Assembly: GCA_965243185.1 (NCBI GenBank)
Contig: OZ251531.1
Coordinates: 496,001-560,000 of the forward strand
DNA: 64,000 nucleotides
Direction of reading: 5' to 3'
From: CBDBCU01 sp965243185
Lineage (GTDB): Bacteria > Chloroflexota > Dehalococcoidia > Lucifugimonadales > UBA3495
Shown here: one piece after another, positions 48,339 to 57,200 of the stretch
Position numbering within the stretch: position 1 is the stretch's first letter
Layout of the letters: each line of letters starts with the position of its first letter
Position numbers and translations under genes: made by a program
The notes under the pieces: generated by a model
What the model was told of the DNA's origin: nothing
What the model saw: only the letters and a program-made list of their open reading frames with translations
Database searches by the model: none

Positions 48339-49373
48339 ATGCAACTACTTGCCGCAGAAACCGCCCGCCGCTCCATAATGCTCCTTACCCGGTTCCTGCT
48401 GGCGTCGGTCATGGCCGCGCTGCTGGCCTGCGGCCCGGTAGCCCAGCCGACCCCGGAAAATACCGGTATCCTCCCGGCTATGCCGAATACCCCGATACCG
48501 ACGCCCACCGTTGCGCTGGCTCCTGCCGTGTCCCCTGAACCCGCGCATACAACTGCGCCGCCGCCAACGGCAACCCGGCCGCTTACCCCGGTCAACACTC
48601 CAGTAACGCCGCCGCCAATTCCGGTGGACACCCCACTTCCTCCGTCAACCCCGGCCCGCAATTACCCCAAATTGTCCCCCACCACCGAAAAACCGGCGGC
48701 CGAACCCACCCCGTCTCCCGGCGGAGACAGTAAAACGACCGTCGAAACCTATGCGGCCGTGAGGATTTGGACTTGTACCGGTCTCTATTCCCCCGCCACT
48801 GAAGCGTTGATCGATTGGCTGCGCGACCATAGTGTTGACGGCTGGCCCATAATACTATGGGGAGAAAATTACATTATTGCCGACCGGGTGGCGTCATCCT
48901 TGATGGACAGATTGTCCCAACGGGATGGTGTTTTCGGCGTTGACCATATTCAAGAAACCCCTCCTCCGATAGATTACCAAGGTGGAGAAGTTATGCCGCC
49001 GCCCCCGCCGATACCGGCCCCGAAGTACCCCAAACTAGACACCGACCTGGACAGCTTGGTCCTGGCCTTTATGAAATGCCCCGGCGCCGCTTGGCCGGAT
49101 TCTGCTGACCCTCAAGTACCAGTGGAGGTTTGGCTGAGGGACAACCCGGATACTGCCAGTACCCGAGCAGTAGTATCCTGGCTCAAAGCCAACGGCATCG
49201 CCAGCCAGGACATTTACCTTTATAAGTATAAGGCTTGGGCTGAATTGTACGGTGATGGAAGTTTTATCATCCTTTACCAATTCCCGGCCTCTCTGCTGCT
49301 CCCCCTGTCGGAACAATCCAGCGTCCTCGGCATCAGTAAATATGTCACCGGGGTCGCCCACCCGGCTCAGTAG
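48339..49373 (+). CDS. Predicted lipoprotein with Pro/Thr-rich linker and two related domains
   Basis: A 344-residue protein. FLLASVMAALLACGPV contains a lipobox (LLAC), so it is probably lipid-anchored outside the membrane. Residues about 35-130 are Pro/Thr-rich (TPIPTPTVA, PPPTATRPLTP), like the stalk of the RCC1-like protein. Two domains of about 80 residues follow (ATEALIDWLRDHSVDGWP and STRAVVSWLKANGIASQDIY) that look homologous, joined by another proline stretch. No family recognised. The start at 48339 is supported by AGGAGT; ATG 48378 is possible. Confidence 0.65.
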   Translation: MQLLAAETARRSIMLLTRFLLASVMAALLACGPVAQPTPENTGILPAMPNTPIPTPTVALAPAVSPEPAHTTAPPPTATRPLTPVNTPVTPPPIPVDTPLPPSTPARNYPKLSPTTEKPAAEPTPSPGGDSKTTVETYAAVRIWTCTGLYSPATEALIDWLRDHSVDGWPIILWGENYIIADRVASSLMDRLSQRDGVFGVDHIQETPPPIDYQGGEVMPPPPPIPAPKYPKLDTDLDSLVLAFMKCPGAAWPDSADPQVPVEVWLRDNPDTASTRAVVSWLKANGIASQDIYLYKYKAWAELYGDGSFIILYQFPASLLLPLSEQSSVLGISKYVTGVAHPAQ

Positions 49374-49592
49374 CCGCCCCCGGATGGCGGCCATCGGGCA
49401 ATCTGCTCCCAGCCACGGGTTTTTTAATTTCCACACCGACGCTTGCATTCCTTTGTAACCGGTGCCGGAAAAAAGGGCAAGTCGTTGTTGCAGCACGCTC
49501 ACTGCGAGCCGATTTTCCCAGGGGTTTTCGACAGTTAAAATGCTTTGGGGGTAACGGAGTGGGGCGGTAGGGCTATCGCATATACCTAGGGA

Positions 49593-49622
49593 CTCTTGAT
49601 TCCCACTTTCGTGGGAATGACG
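49593..49622. repeat. dRS3-like palindromic repeat
   Basis: TCTTGATTCCCACTTTCGTGG GAATGACG. The rest of 49374-49714 shows no gene; the minus-strand frame there overlaps the tRNA. Confidence 0.78.
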
Positions 49623-49714
49623 ATTTCTGTAGGCGATAACCCGGCGGCGGCAGGGCAAAAGTATGGCAGGGGTAGGTTGGGGCGTGATAGAATGGAGGGG
49701 CCGCGCCGGTAGAT

Positions 49715-49789
49715 GGGGGTGTAGCTCAGTGGGAGAGCACCTGCTTTGCACGCAGGGGGTCAGGGGTTCGAATCCCCTCACCTCCACCA
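49715..49789 (+). tRNA. tRNA-Ala (anticodon TGC)
   Basis: Acceptor GGGGGTG pairs with CACCTCC, D arm GCTCAGTGGGAGAGC, anticodon loop TTTGCAC carrying TGC, T loop GGTTCGAATCC, and encoded CCA at 49787-49789. 75 bases including CCA. No duplicated 3' end was found to the right. Confidence 0.96.
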
Positions 49790-49946
49790 GGGTTTTTAGG
49801 GATGGTTGGCGACCTCAGTTTTGGATATTATTATCGAAAAATGACGCCGGGCCCATTGACATAACCATTCCGGAAAAGTACTGTGCCGGTCGCCGAGGGC
49901 TGTTTGCTACCACGGGCTTTAACTGCGGGGAGAAGGGGGTAAATCC

Positions 49947-52847
49947 GTGGCGATTAACGAAAGGGCAATGAATGCTTACATCGCGGAGGCGATGCAGGAG
50001 TTCGCGCCGCCGAACTACACGGTGCGGGTGGAGGAACACGGCGTTGCGCTGGAGGGGAACACCAGCCCGGATTTCATTGTAGAAATGCCCTATGGCTTGC
50101 GTACCATCATTGAAACGGAATATGACGCGCCGGCTATTGGGGACGCCAAGGCGCGGTTGGGCTACCAGTTTCGGGACTACTTGATTCCGATGAAAAGCGT
50201 TTTGGCGGTGGGCATCCCGGAAAGGCTGGGCAATTTGGGCCACTTTGAGCGGCGTCCGATTTTGCGGAGCGGCGAACCGCAATTTCTGATGCAGGTAGTA
50301 ACCGGCCGGTCGGAGGATGACCCGAACATCCGAATTACGCCGGAGCGGCCGGCGTTGGTAGCATTGCAAGACTTGGCTCAATACGCTTGGCTGGCGGCGA
50401 TACCGGAGCCTTACGCCAAGGAGGTCGTGGATAGGGTAATCCGACGGCTGCAAGCCGCTAAAAAGGAATTGACCGGCCTGCTGCGTATTTCCGAGGCGGC
50501 GACGCAAGAGGAACTGACGCGGCGGTATGGGAATCATGACAGCGGCAATGGGCTGGAGAGTGTAGCCGGCAATGTGGTGGGGACTTTGGCCAGTATGATT
50601 CAGCTGCACATGAACTTGAAGGAATGGGGCAGCTTGGGGCAAATACAAGGCATTGACGCGGCGGAGTTCTGGCAGGGGGTCGAGCCGTACAACGGGATAG
50701 CGGGGCGCATTGCCCGGGAATGGCGCAAGATTGAGGGAGTGGACTATATGCCGCTCTCGACTATTGCGGCCGGGATGTTGGAGGATACCGATTTGTCGGC
50801 GAAGTTGGGCGGGGCGCTGCGGGTAATACAGGAAACGATGGCGGAGTATATTCAAGCCGGCATCAGCGCGACGAACAATGTGGCGGCGGAAATCTGGCAG
50901 GCGTTGATCCCGGACCGGGATCAGCGGGCGGCCTATTACACCAAGCCGGCCACTGCCGAGATGCTGGCGAACCTGACCAGCGCGCGGCTGGCAGACCCGG
51001 CGGCGGCGCGGTACAACGAAATCTGCGCGGGAACCGGGACTATCGCCCGGGCCACCGAGGAAAACATACGGTTTCGGCATTATGCGGCCAAGACCGCTCC
51101 CGAGGATAAGGTCAGCATCCACGCCCAGCGGATGGAGGGCTACATCCAACTGACGGACATCAATCCCCAGTCCATATCGGTGGCTACGGCTAATATGGCG
51201 TCGTTGGAACCGGAGACGGCGTTCCAGACCAGTTCCATCTTTGCCATTACCAGCGATGGCGGGTCGCTGAACTTTCTTACGGCGGAAGGGGTAGCCAATT
51301 TGGGCGAGGGGATTATCGGGAGTCACGGCACTCGGGGGGAGATGCTGACGGTTATTCCGAACACTATCGGCATCTGCTGCAACAACGACCCTTATTTTCG
51401 GCCGCGCGGCGGGGCGCGCAGTCCCATCAGCAGTTCGGTTATGGCGGGGTATAAACGACTGGCGGACCGGCGGGTTGACGGGGTGGCGCACGGCCAGGCC
51501 GGGTTGGCTACTTTTATGCACGTGATTGAGCATGAGATGCTGGGCTACGGGTGTCCGCACGGCAAGGTGCTGCCGCTGACGGCGGCCCATTCGGAGAGTT
51601 ACAAGGGTTTCCGGCGGAACATTGAGCGGGAATACTGCGAGGTTATCGCCATCAGCACGGCGGCCGGGGACGGCACTTCGATGTCTGCGGATACGGGGAT
51701 TCAGGAGATGCTGCTGATTGGGAGCAAGCAAGCCAACCCTAACGGCAACGGCAATGGCAACGGCCATTGGCAGAACGGCGACCGGGCAGTAACCTGCGTG
51801 AACTTGAAACGGACTTTTGGGAACAAGCTGGAGGCGAAGTTGTTTGCCGACGCCATTCGGCGGGAGCTGGCCCTCGGCAAGCCCTCGGGCGAGATTGTAG
51901 TTGGGGTGGAGGTTGGCACTTACTATCGGATGACCGGGTTGGGGGAAGGCAATCCCTGGTCGGCATTGGGCATCAGTGGGGATTATGCGGTTCTGACGGA
52001 ACACGTTACTGAGGGGCGGGCTTGGGTTTCGGCGACCGGGGCAATAATGGAGTTCGGGATGCCGATGACGGTCTTGGGCAGCTTGGCGGACAAGGGGCCG
52101 ACGCATCACTTGCTGGGTTGTCTCCCGGAAAGGGAGGTTCCGAATCAGATAGGCGCGTTTGTTATGCACCCGGCGGGAGAAACGGAGCGGCGGGAAAACC
52201 CGTCTTTGTGGGAGTTGCAGGCGGGGCAACAGGTGCGAATAACTTGCCAGCCGACGCATTACGGAGAGCCGCGCAGCACTCCGGAGGAAGCGCGGCGGAT
52301 GTTGCAGACGGCCGGCCGGTTTCACTTGTCGCGTAACTTGAGTATGAGCGCGCAGAAAATCGCCGTGGCTTACACCGAGGTTGATTGTATGGGCGGCCGG
52401 TCGTGGACTACCCTTAAAGCTGAGGCCGGGGTAGCCGAAGCCATCGCCCTGTTTCTGAACAGCACCTACGGAATGTTGATCCGGATCGGTTACGGTCAGT
52501 CCACCTACTTGGGCCGTTCGCCCATTCAGGTCAGGGCAATTGACGGCCATCCGATACCGGATTTTGCCAGCGACAGCGACGCCGGGCGGGCGGCGCGCCG
52601 CATTGCCGGGGAGAACTTTGAGCGGCTGCGGCAACTGGAGTTGGAGCGGGTTAGTTTGAGCGTCCTGGACGAGAACCGGGCGGAGATTGACCGGGTGGTT
52701 ACGCTGATGTTGGGTCTGCCGTGGAATGGGGAGACGGAGCAGATGCTGAATACCTGGCGGCGGCTGATGTGTTTGCAGCCGGGGGTGAATGCCGGGAACC
52801 GGGAAACGCGGAAAAGGTTGGCGGCGGCGGGAGTTGGGGCGGATTAA
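49947..52847 (+). CDS. DNA N6-adenine methyltransferase-like protein with N-terminal nuclease-like region (possible type IIG)
   Basis: The 966-residue protein starts at GTG 49947. Residues 40-60 (TSPDFIVEMPYG ... IIETEYD) resemble a PD-(D/E)XK core but with ExE instead of ExK. A helical region follows. Around residues 325-365 come AAYYTKPATAEMLANL and NEICAGTGTIARA (AdoMet motif I), and near residue 478 CNNDPYFRP stands where NPPY-type motif IV is expected. The C-terminal 450 residues could be target recognition. This order (nuclease, helical, methylase, recognition) fits type IIG restriction-modification enzymes, but the active-site deviations leave other roles open. It follows tRNA-Ala by 157 bases with no partner genes, suggesting arrival as a single-gene island. 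Confidence 0.65.
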   Translation: MAINERAMNAYIAEAMQEFAPPNYTVRVEEHGVALEGNTSPDFIVEMPYGLRTIIETEYDAPAIGDAKARLGYQFRDYLIPMKSVLAVGIPERLGNLGHFERRPILRSGEPQFLMQVVTGRSEDDPNIRITPERPALVALQDLAQYAWLAAIPEPYAKEVVDRVIRRLQAAKKELTGLLRISEAATQEELTRRYGNHDSGNGLESVAGNVVGTLASMIQLHMNLKEWGSLGQIQGIDAAEFWQGVEPYNGIAGRIAREWRKIEGVDYMPLSTIAAGMLEDTDLSAKLGGALRVIQETMAEYIQAGISATNNVAAEIWQALIPDRDQRAAYYTKPATAEMLANLTSARLADPAAARYNEICAGTGTIARATEENIRFRHYAAKTAPEDKVSIHAQRMEGYIQLTDINPQSISVATANMASLEPETAFQTSSIFAITSDGGSLNFLTAEGVANLGEGIIGSHGTRGEMLTVIPNTIGICCNNDPYFRPRGGARSPISSSVMAGYKRLADRRVDGVAHGQAGLATFMHVIEHEMLGYGCPHGKVLPLTAAHSESYKGFRRNIEREYCEVIAISTAAGDGTSMSADTGIQEMLLIGSKQANPNGNGNGNGHWQNGDRAVTCVNLKRTFGNKLEAKLFADAIRRELALGKPSGEIVVGVEVGTYYRMTGLGEGNPWSALGISGDYAVLTEHVTEGRAWVSATGAIMEFGMPMTVLGSLADKGPTHHLLGCLPEREVPNQIGAFVMHPAGETERRENPSLWELQAGQQVRITCQPTHYGEPRSTPEEARRMLQTAGRFHLSRNLSMSAQKIAVAYTEVDCMGGRSWTTLKAEAGVAEAIALFLNSTYGMLIRIGYGQSTYLGRSPIQVRAIDGHPIPDFASDSDAGRAARRIAGENFERLRQLELERVSLSVLDENRAEIDRVVTLMLGLPWNGETEQMLNTWRRLMCLQPGVNAGNRETRKRLAAAGVGAD

Positions 52848-52899
52848 CAGTCCGCCCCGGGATATGTTGGCGGGTTTTGCGGCTTGCCCCGTCCGGGCT

Positions 52900-53295
52900 T
52901 TAAGCGCCAATCCAGCCGGAACCGGAGATGTCGATGACCTGCTGGTCGGGGCCGCGGTATTTGAGTTCGTAGTAGGATTGGCCGTGGGGGTTGTTCATCT
53001 CGATGCGCTGGTTGAGGGGCTGCGCGCCTTCGGCTTCGAGTTTCCGGCAGGCATCGTCCATGTCCTCGACCATAAAGCCGAGGTGGTCGATGCCGGCGTA
53101 GCCGGCGGTGTCCCGGGGGCTGACGCCGTCGCCCTGGTCGACGGATTTGAGGATGGCCAAGTTGATGTAGCCGTCGGAGAGGTAGCAACCGGCGGCGGCC
53201 TTGCCCACTTCCTCGAGCCCAAAGACTTTGACATAGAAGGCGGCGGTCTGCTCCGGGTCGGGGGTGCGGATGGCAATGTGCTTGATGCGGGGCAT
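52900..53295 (-). CDS. VOC family (glyoxalase-like) protein
   Basis: A 131-residue VOC protein: MPRIKHIAIRTPDPEQTAAF with His 6 as first metal ligand, FYVKVFGLEEVGK, GYAGIDHLGFMVEDMDDAC with a second His, and YYELKYRGPDQQVIDISG with the Glu. Resembles methylmalonyl-CoA epimerase/lactoylglutathione-lyase relatives. GGAGG lies upstream of ATG 53295. Convergent with the methyltransferase-like gene. Confidence 0.88.
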   Translation of the reverse strand: MPRIKHIAIRTPDPEQTAAFYVKVFGLEEVGKAAAGCYLSDGYINLAILKSVDQGDGVSPRDTAGYAGIDHLGFMVEDMDDACRKLEAEGAQPLNQRIEMNNPHGQSYYELKYRGPDQQVIDISGSGWIGA

Positions 53296-53529
53296 TGGCG
53301 TTCCTCCTTTGCGGTCAGGTTGGAGAGATTATACCGGATTCCCGCTGCGTTCCCAAGCCCAGCGGATGGCGGCGGTAGCGGCGGTAATTTTATCCCCCTT
53401 TGGTTTCGGATGTTGGCGGATAGCATTATAACCGGTAGCGGGAAAGGATAGAATGGGGGATAATGGGGCGGGGATTAGGGCGAAAAGGGGATAACGCGGT
53501 TAGCGGGATTTGGTTTTAAGGAGGGCGTT

Positions 53530-53892
53530 ATGGACTTGGTGGAGGAGCAGCTGCGGAACAGCCGGACGATTGCGGTGGTGGGGCTGTCGGATAACCCGGA
53601 GCGGGACAGCAACCGGGTGGCCCGGTATATGCAGCGGCAAGGGTATCGGATTATTCCGGTGAATCCGATGATTGCGGCGGCGCTGGGGGAGAAAAGTTAC
53701 CCGGACCTGAAGTCGGTGCCGGAGCCGATTGATCTGGTGGATATTTTCCGCCGGTCGGAACTGGTGGCGCCGGTGGTGGATGAAGCCATTGCCGTGGGAG
53801 CGCGGTATATCTGGATGCAGGATGGGGTGATTAACCCGGAGGCGGCGGCAAAGGCAAAGGCGGCGGGGATTCCGGTGGTGATGGATGATTGA
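53530..53892 (+). CDS. CoA-binding (YccU-like) protein
   Basis: A 120-residue Rossmann-like protein: RTIAVVGLSDNPERDSNRVARYMQ (residues 12-35), YRIIPVNPMIAAALGEKSYP, LVDIFRRSELVAPVVDEAI, YIWMQDGVINPEAA. This matches the CoA-binding domain of the YccU family, short stand-alone relatives of succinyl-CoA synthetase alpha. Function in the cell is not established. AAGGAGG lies nine bases before ATG 53530. A terminator follows. Confidence 0.92.
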   Translation: MDLVEEQLRNSRTIAVVGLSDNPERDSNRVARYMQRQGYRIIPVNPMIAAALGEKSYPDLKSVPEPIDLVDIFRRSELVAPVVDEAIAVGARYIWMQDGVINPEAAAKAKAAGIPVVMDD

Positions 53893-53947
53893 ACGCTGCG
53901 GCAGCATCGTCGCCGGTTCGGCGGCAAGTAGGGCAAGAAGTTGACCG

Positions 53948-53976
53948 GGGGCGGGTTGGATGGCCCGCCCCTTTTT
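53948..53976 (+). terminator. Intrinsic terminator
   Basis: GGGGCGGG (53948-53955), loop TTGGATGG, CCCGCCCC (53964-53971), then TTTTT. Follows the CoA-binding protein gene. The remaining stretch to 54239 is AT-rich near 54090-54230 and probably holds the promoter of the next gene. Confidence 0.88.
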
Positions 53977-54239
53977 GCTGGGGGGAGTATGGGCTAACCC
54001 GGCGGGAAGGACAGCCGGGAGTTGGCGGCGGGGGCTTTGGCGGATATTGGGCGTTGGCGGGGACGCAGACCGGGCGGATTTGTGGTAATATATTCGCCGC
54101 TTTAACCCCGTTTTAACCGGGCGTTAAAATTTGCCCCGTCCGGGGCAAACCCTTTAGCCAGCAGGCTGCATTATGGCAAAATTTTGTCCCGGTTGGGATA
54201 TATTGCCTAATTTAATATCTATCATTATGAACCCTGATA

Positions 54240-54248
54240 GGGGGGGGG
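54240..54248. repeat. Homopolymer G9 tract at the start of the RCC1-like gene
   Basis: Nine G between possible starts ATG 54227 and ATG 54257. It is in frame from 54227 (GAT AGG GGG GGG GTA) and also lies where the ribosome site of 54257 would be. A length change would alter either the frame or the start-site spacing. Confidence 0.7.
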
Positions 54249-54256
54249 TAGCGGCA

Positions 54257-57200
54257 ATGCTGGCGCGCATTGCCGTTGCCTTGCGGTTGCTGCCGCTCCC
54301 CGCCCTGGCCGGTTTGCTGGCGGTGGTGGGCGGCGTTATTGCCTTTGGGCTGATGCTGGACGGCGCGGCGGCCCAATCGGACCCGGGGCTGCCGGTGGAG
54401 CCTAATGACATCCGCTATAAGCAGGTGGACGCCAGCCGTTGGGCTACCTGCGGTATCACCACGGAAAATCATCTGCGCTGCTGGGGCGATACCACCCACG
54501 GCCCCTTTCTGGCGGAAGGCTACCAGCAGGTGGCCGTGGGCAACTTTCATGTCTGCGCCCTGAACCTGGCCGGCAATCCGGTTTGTTGGGGCGAAAACCG
54601 GTCGGTGCCGCAGCCGTCGCCCACGCCGGCGGGCTGCACTACTTGTCCGCCGCCGGCGCCGGGACTGCCGCAATATCAAGCATCAGTCCCGGACGCCATC
54701 GCCAATACGGTATTCAGCGCCATCGTCGCCAGCCACTCCCACAACTGCGCCCTGCGCGCCGCCGACCGGCAAGCGGTCTGTTGGGGCAACGACGATCACG
54801 GCCAGTCCACGCCGCCGGTACACTCCCATACCGACACCGCCACGCCGCTGGCCACTACCGAAACGCCGTACACTTTTACCCAACTGGCCGCCGGCGGGTT
54901 TCTAACCTGCGGGCGGCATGATGTCACCACTACCTATACCGACAACAGCCCGACGCCGCAGTCGGTAACGGTGCAGACCGCCGGGGAAGTTTTGTGCTGG
55001 GGCGATGACCTTTATGGCGCGGTGACCGGAGCCGCCGCCCAAGCCGGTCAAGCCTTTGCTCACCTGGCCGTGGGGGCTACCGAAAATTGGGCTTGCGGCG
55101 TTCAGCAGGATGGGGCGGATGCCGGCAAAGCCCTTTGTTGGGGCCGCCGCAGCATTGACACGGTAACGGACCCGATGAGCGCGGACTATTCCAGTCCCGG
55201 CCCGGCGGGAACGGCGGCGGCAAACACTACCTTTACCCAACTGGCGGCCGGCCTGTATCACAGCTGCGGTATTCAGGACGGGCAAGGCAGTCAGACCGCC
55301 GGGGAAGTCCTATGTTGGGGAACGGCGGGCGATACTGAGCATCACGCCTACGGGATTTTTGATGTGGGGCAGTTCGCTACTCCCGCGGACGGGAACGGCG
55401 TTGCCTACCGCTTTGCCGCCATCGCCGCCGGGGAACTGCACAACTGCGGCATTCTGAACGGGGAAAACGGGCAAACTGCCGGAGAAATGCGCTGTTGGGG
55501 GTCAGAAATTCCCGCCGATTTATACGCGCGGGATGTCTATGATTATGGCGTGGCCCGGCCTTGGGAGAGCCGCGACCCGGCGCTGATTAAGGTTGACGAC
55601 CCGGAATACGCCCTTACCTCTGCTCAGTATTTTTCCTGCGCTCTGGCGGTGAACGGCGGCGTCAAATGCTGGGGTAGTACCAACGCCGGCGGGGTCGCCT
55701 GGCAGCCGGGGCCGTTCACCGCCATTGCATCCTCGAGTTTTACCACCTGCGGTTTGCAAGCCGCCGGCGTCCCCCTCTGCTGGGGAGTTGGCCCCCAAAG
55801 CGGCGGCGTACCGTTTCAAGGTTTTTCGGTAGTTCCCACCATCAAAGCCGCCGCCGTAGCCGCCGGCGGCAGCCATACCTGCGCCATCCTGTCCGACTAT
55901 TTATCCCAGGATGCCGCCGCCATCCGCTGTTGGGGCGCGGATTCCTGGGGGCAGGTTTCGGCAACTACCGATGCGGTGGATGCGGCGAATCAAGCCAATG
56001 TGCAGACCTTGACCGGGCGGGATGATTACCGCTTTGCGGCCGTGGCGGCCGGGACGGCGCACACCTGCGGTTTGCTGAACGGGGACGGAACGCAGACCTC
56101 CGGCCAGGTTCTATGCTGGGGACAGAATGATGCTAACCAAGCCAATGTGCCGGCGCCGGCCAGCGGCGTTTATACTTTTTCCGCTATTGTTGCCGGGTGG
56201 GAGCATAGCTGCGGGATTTTGGCGGACGGCGATCCGGACACCAGCGGGGCGCAGCAGGCCGGGCAAGTTCTCTGTTGGGGGAACAATACCGCCGGGCAAA
56301 CCACCGTGCCGGTGCATTCCCATACCGACACCGCCAGCCCGCCGGTCACTACCGAAACGGCTTATACCTTTGCCAAAGTGACAGTGGGCGTTGACCACAC
56401 TTGCGGTATCCACGATGTTACTGCTACCTACACTGACAACAGCCCGACGCCGCAGACGGTAACGGTGCAGACCGCCGGGCAGCTGCGTTGTTGGGGCGGC
56501 GACGCTTACGGGCAAAGCACGGCTGCCGCGCCCAGCGGCAGCGATAAAATCGCCTGCACCCGGGACGCTACGACTAACGAACCGACGCCGGCTAACTGCA
56601 ACTACCATACTGCCGGGGCCGATTTGTCCACCATGACCTTTTCCCGGGCGGCCGCCGGGGACGGCTTTACCTGCGCGATTTTGCAGGACAGCGATACCGG
56701 AACTACCGGCAATCAGGATGAAGGGAAAGTCCGCTGCTGGGGGAAAAATGAGCAGCGGCAGGTATTGGCATTGGAACCGGCCCCGCGCTCGGGCGCCCCT
56801 GCTGCTACTTACCAAGTACCGCCGGTGGGTATCCAGGAATCCAGCGGCGACTATGCCTTGTCCATCAGCGCCGGCGACTCTCATGCCTGCGCCGTCTTGG
56901 CCCGCAGCGCATCCGGGACGCAAAAACCGGTACGCTGCTGGGGCGAACTGGCCGACGGGCAGCGGGCCTATACCTATGGCCGGCTCGGCTCCGGCTCCCA
57001 CTGGCCCGGCTTCTTTTTCAACTTTTCCCACGATGTGGCGGAAGTGGCGTCGGGCCGCAACCATTACTGCATTCGGCTCAGCGGCGTTGACCTCCCTTCC
57101 AGTCGCATCGACCCGGGCGAACTGTTCTGCAACGGCCCGGCCGCCAATGGCGCGGTTGCCATCCCGTCCCTGTCGCTGAATCGGCTCAGTACTGGCACCA

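Noticed and set aside
49035..49787. Minus-strand frame starting MEVRGFEPLTPC
   Set aside because: Its beginning is the reverse complement of tRNA-Ala, a well-known false gene call.
49815..52910. 1031-residue minus-strand frame
   Set aside because: Fully antisense to the methyltransferase-like gene and rich in Arg, Pro and Leu; no ribosome site or motif.
49715..53000. tRNA-Ala as an integrated element with att sites
   Set aside because: No repeat of the tRNA 3' end and no integrase gene could be found to the right, so only the single-gene context is reported.
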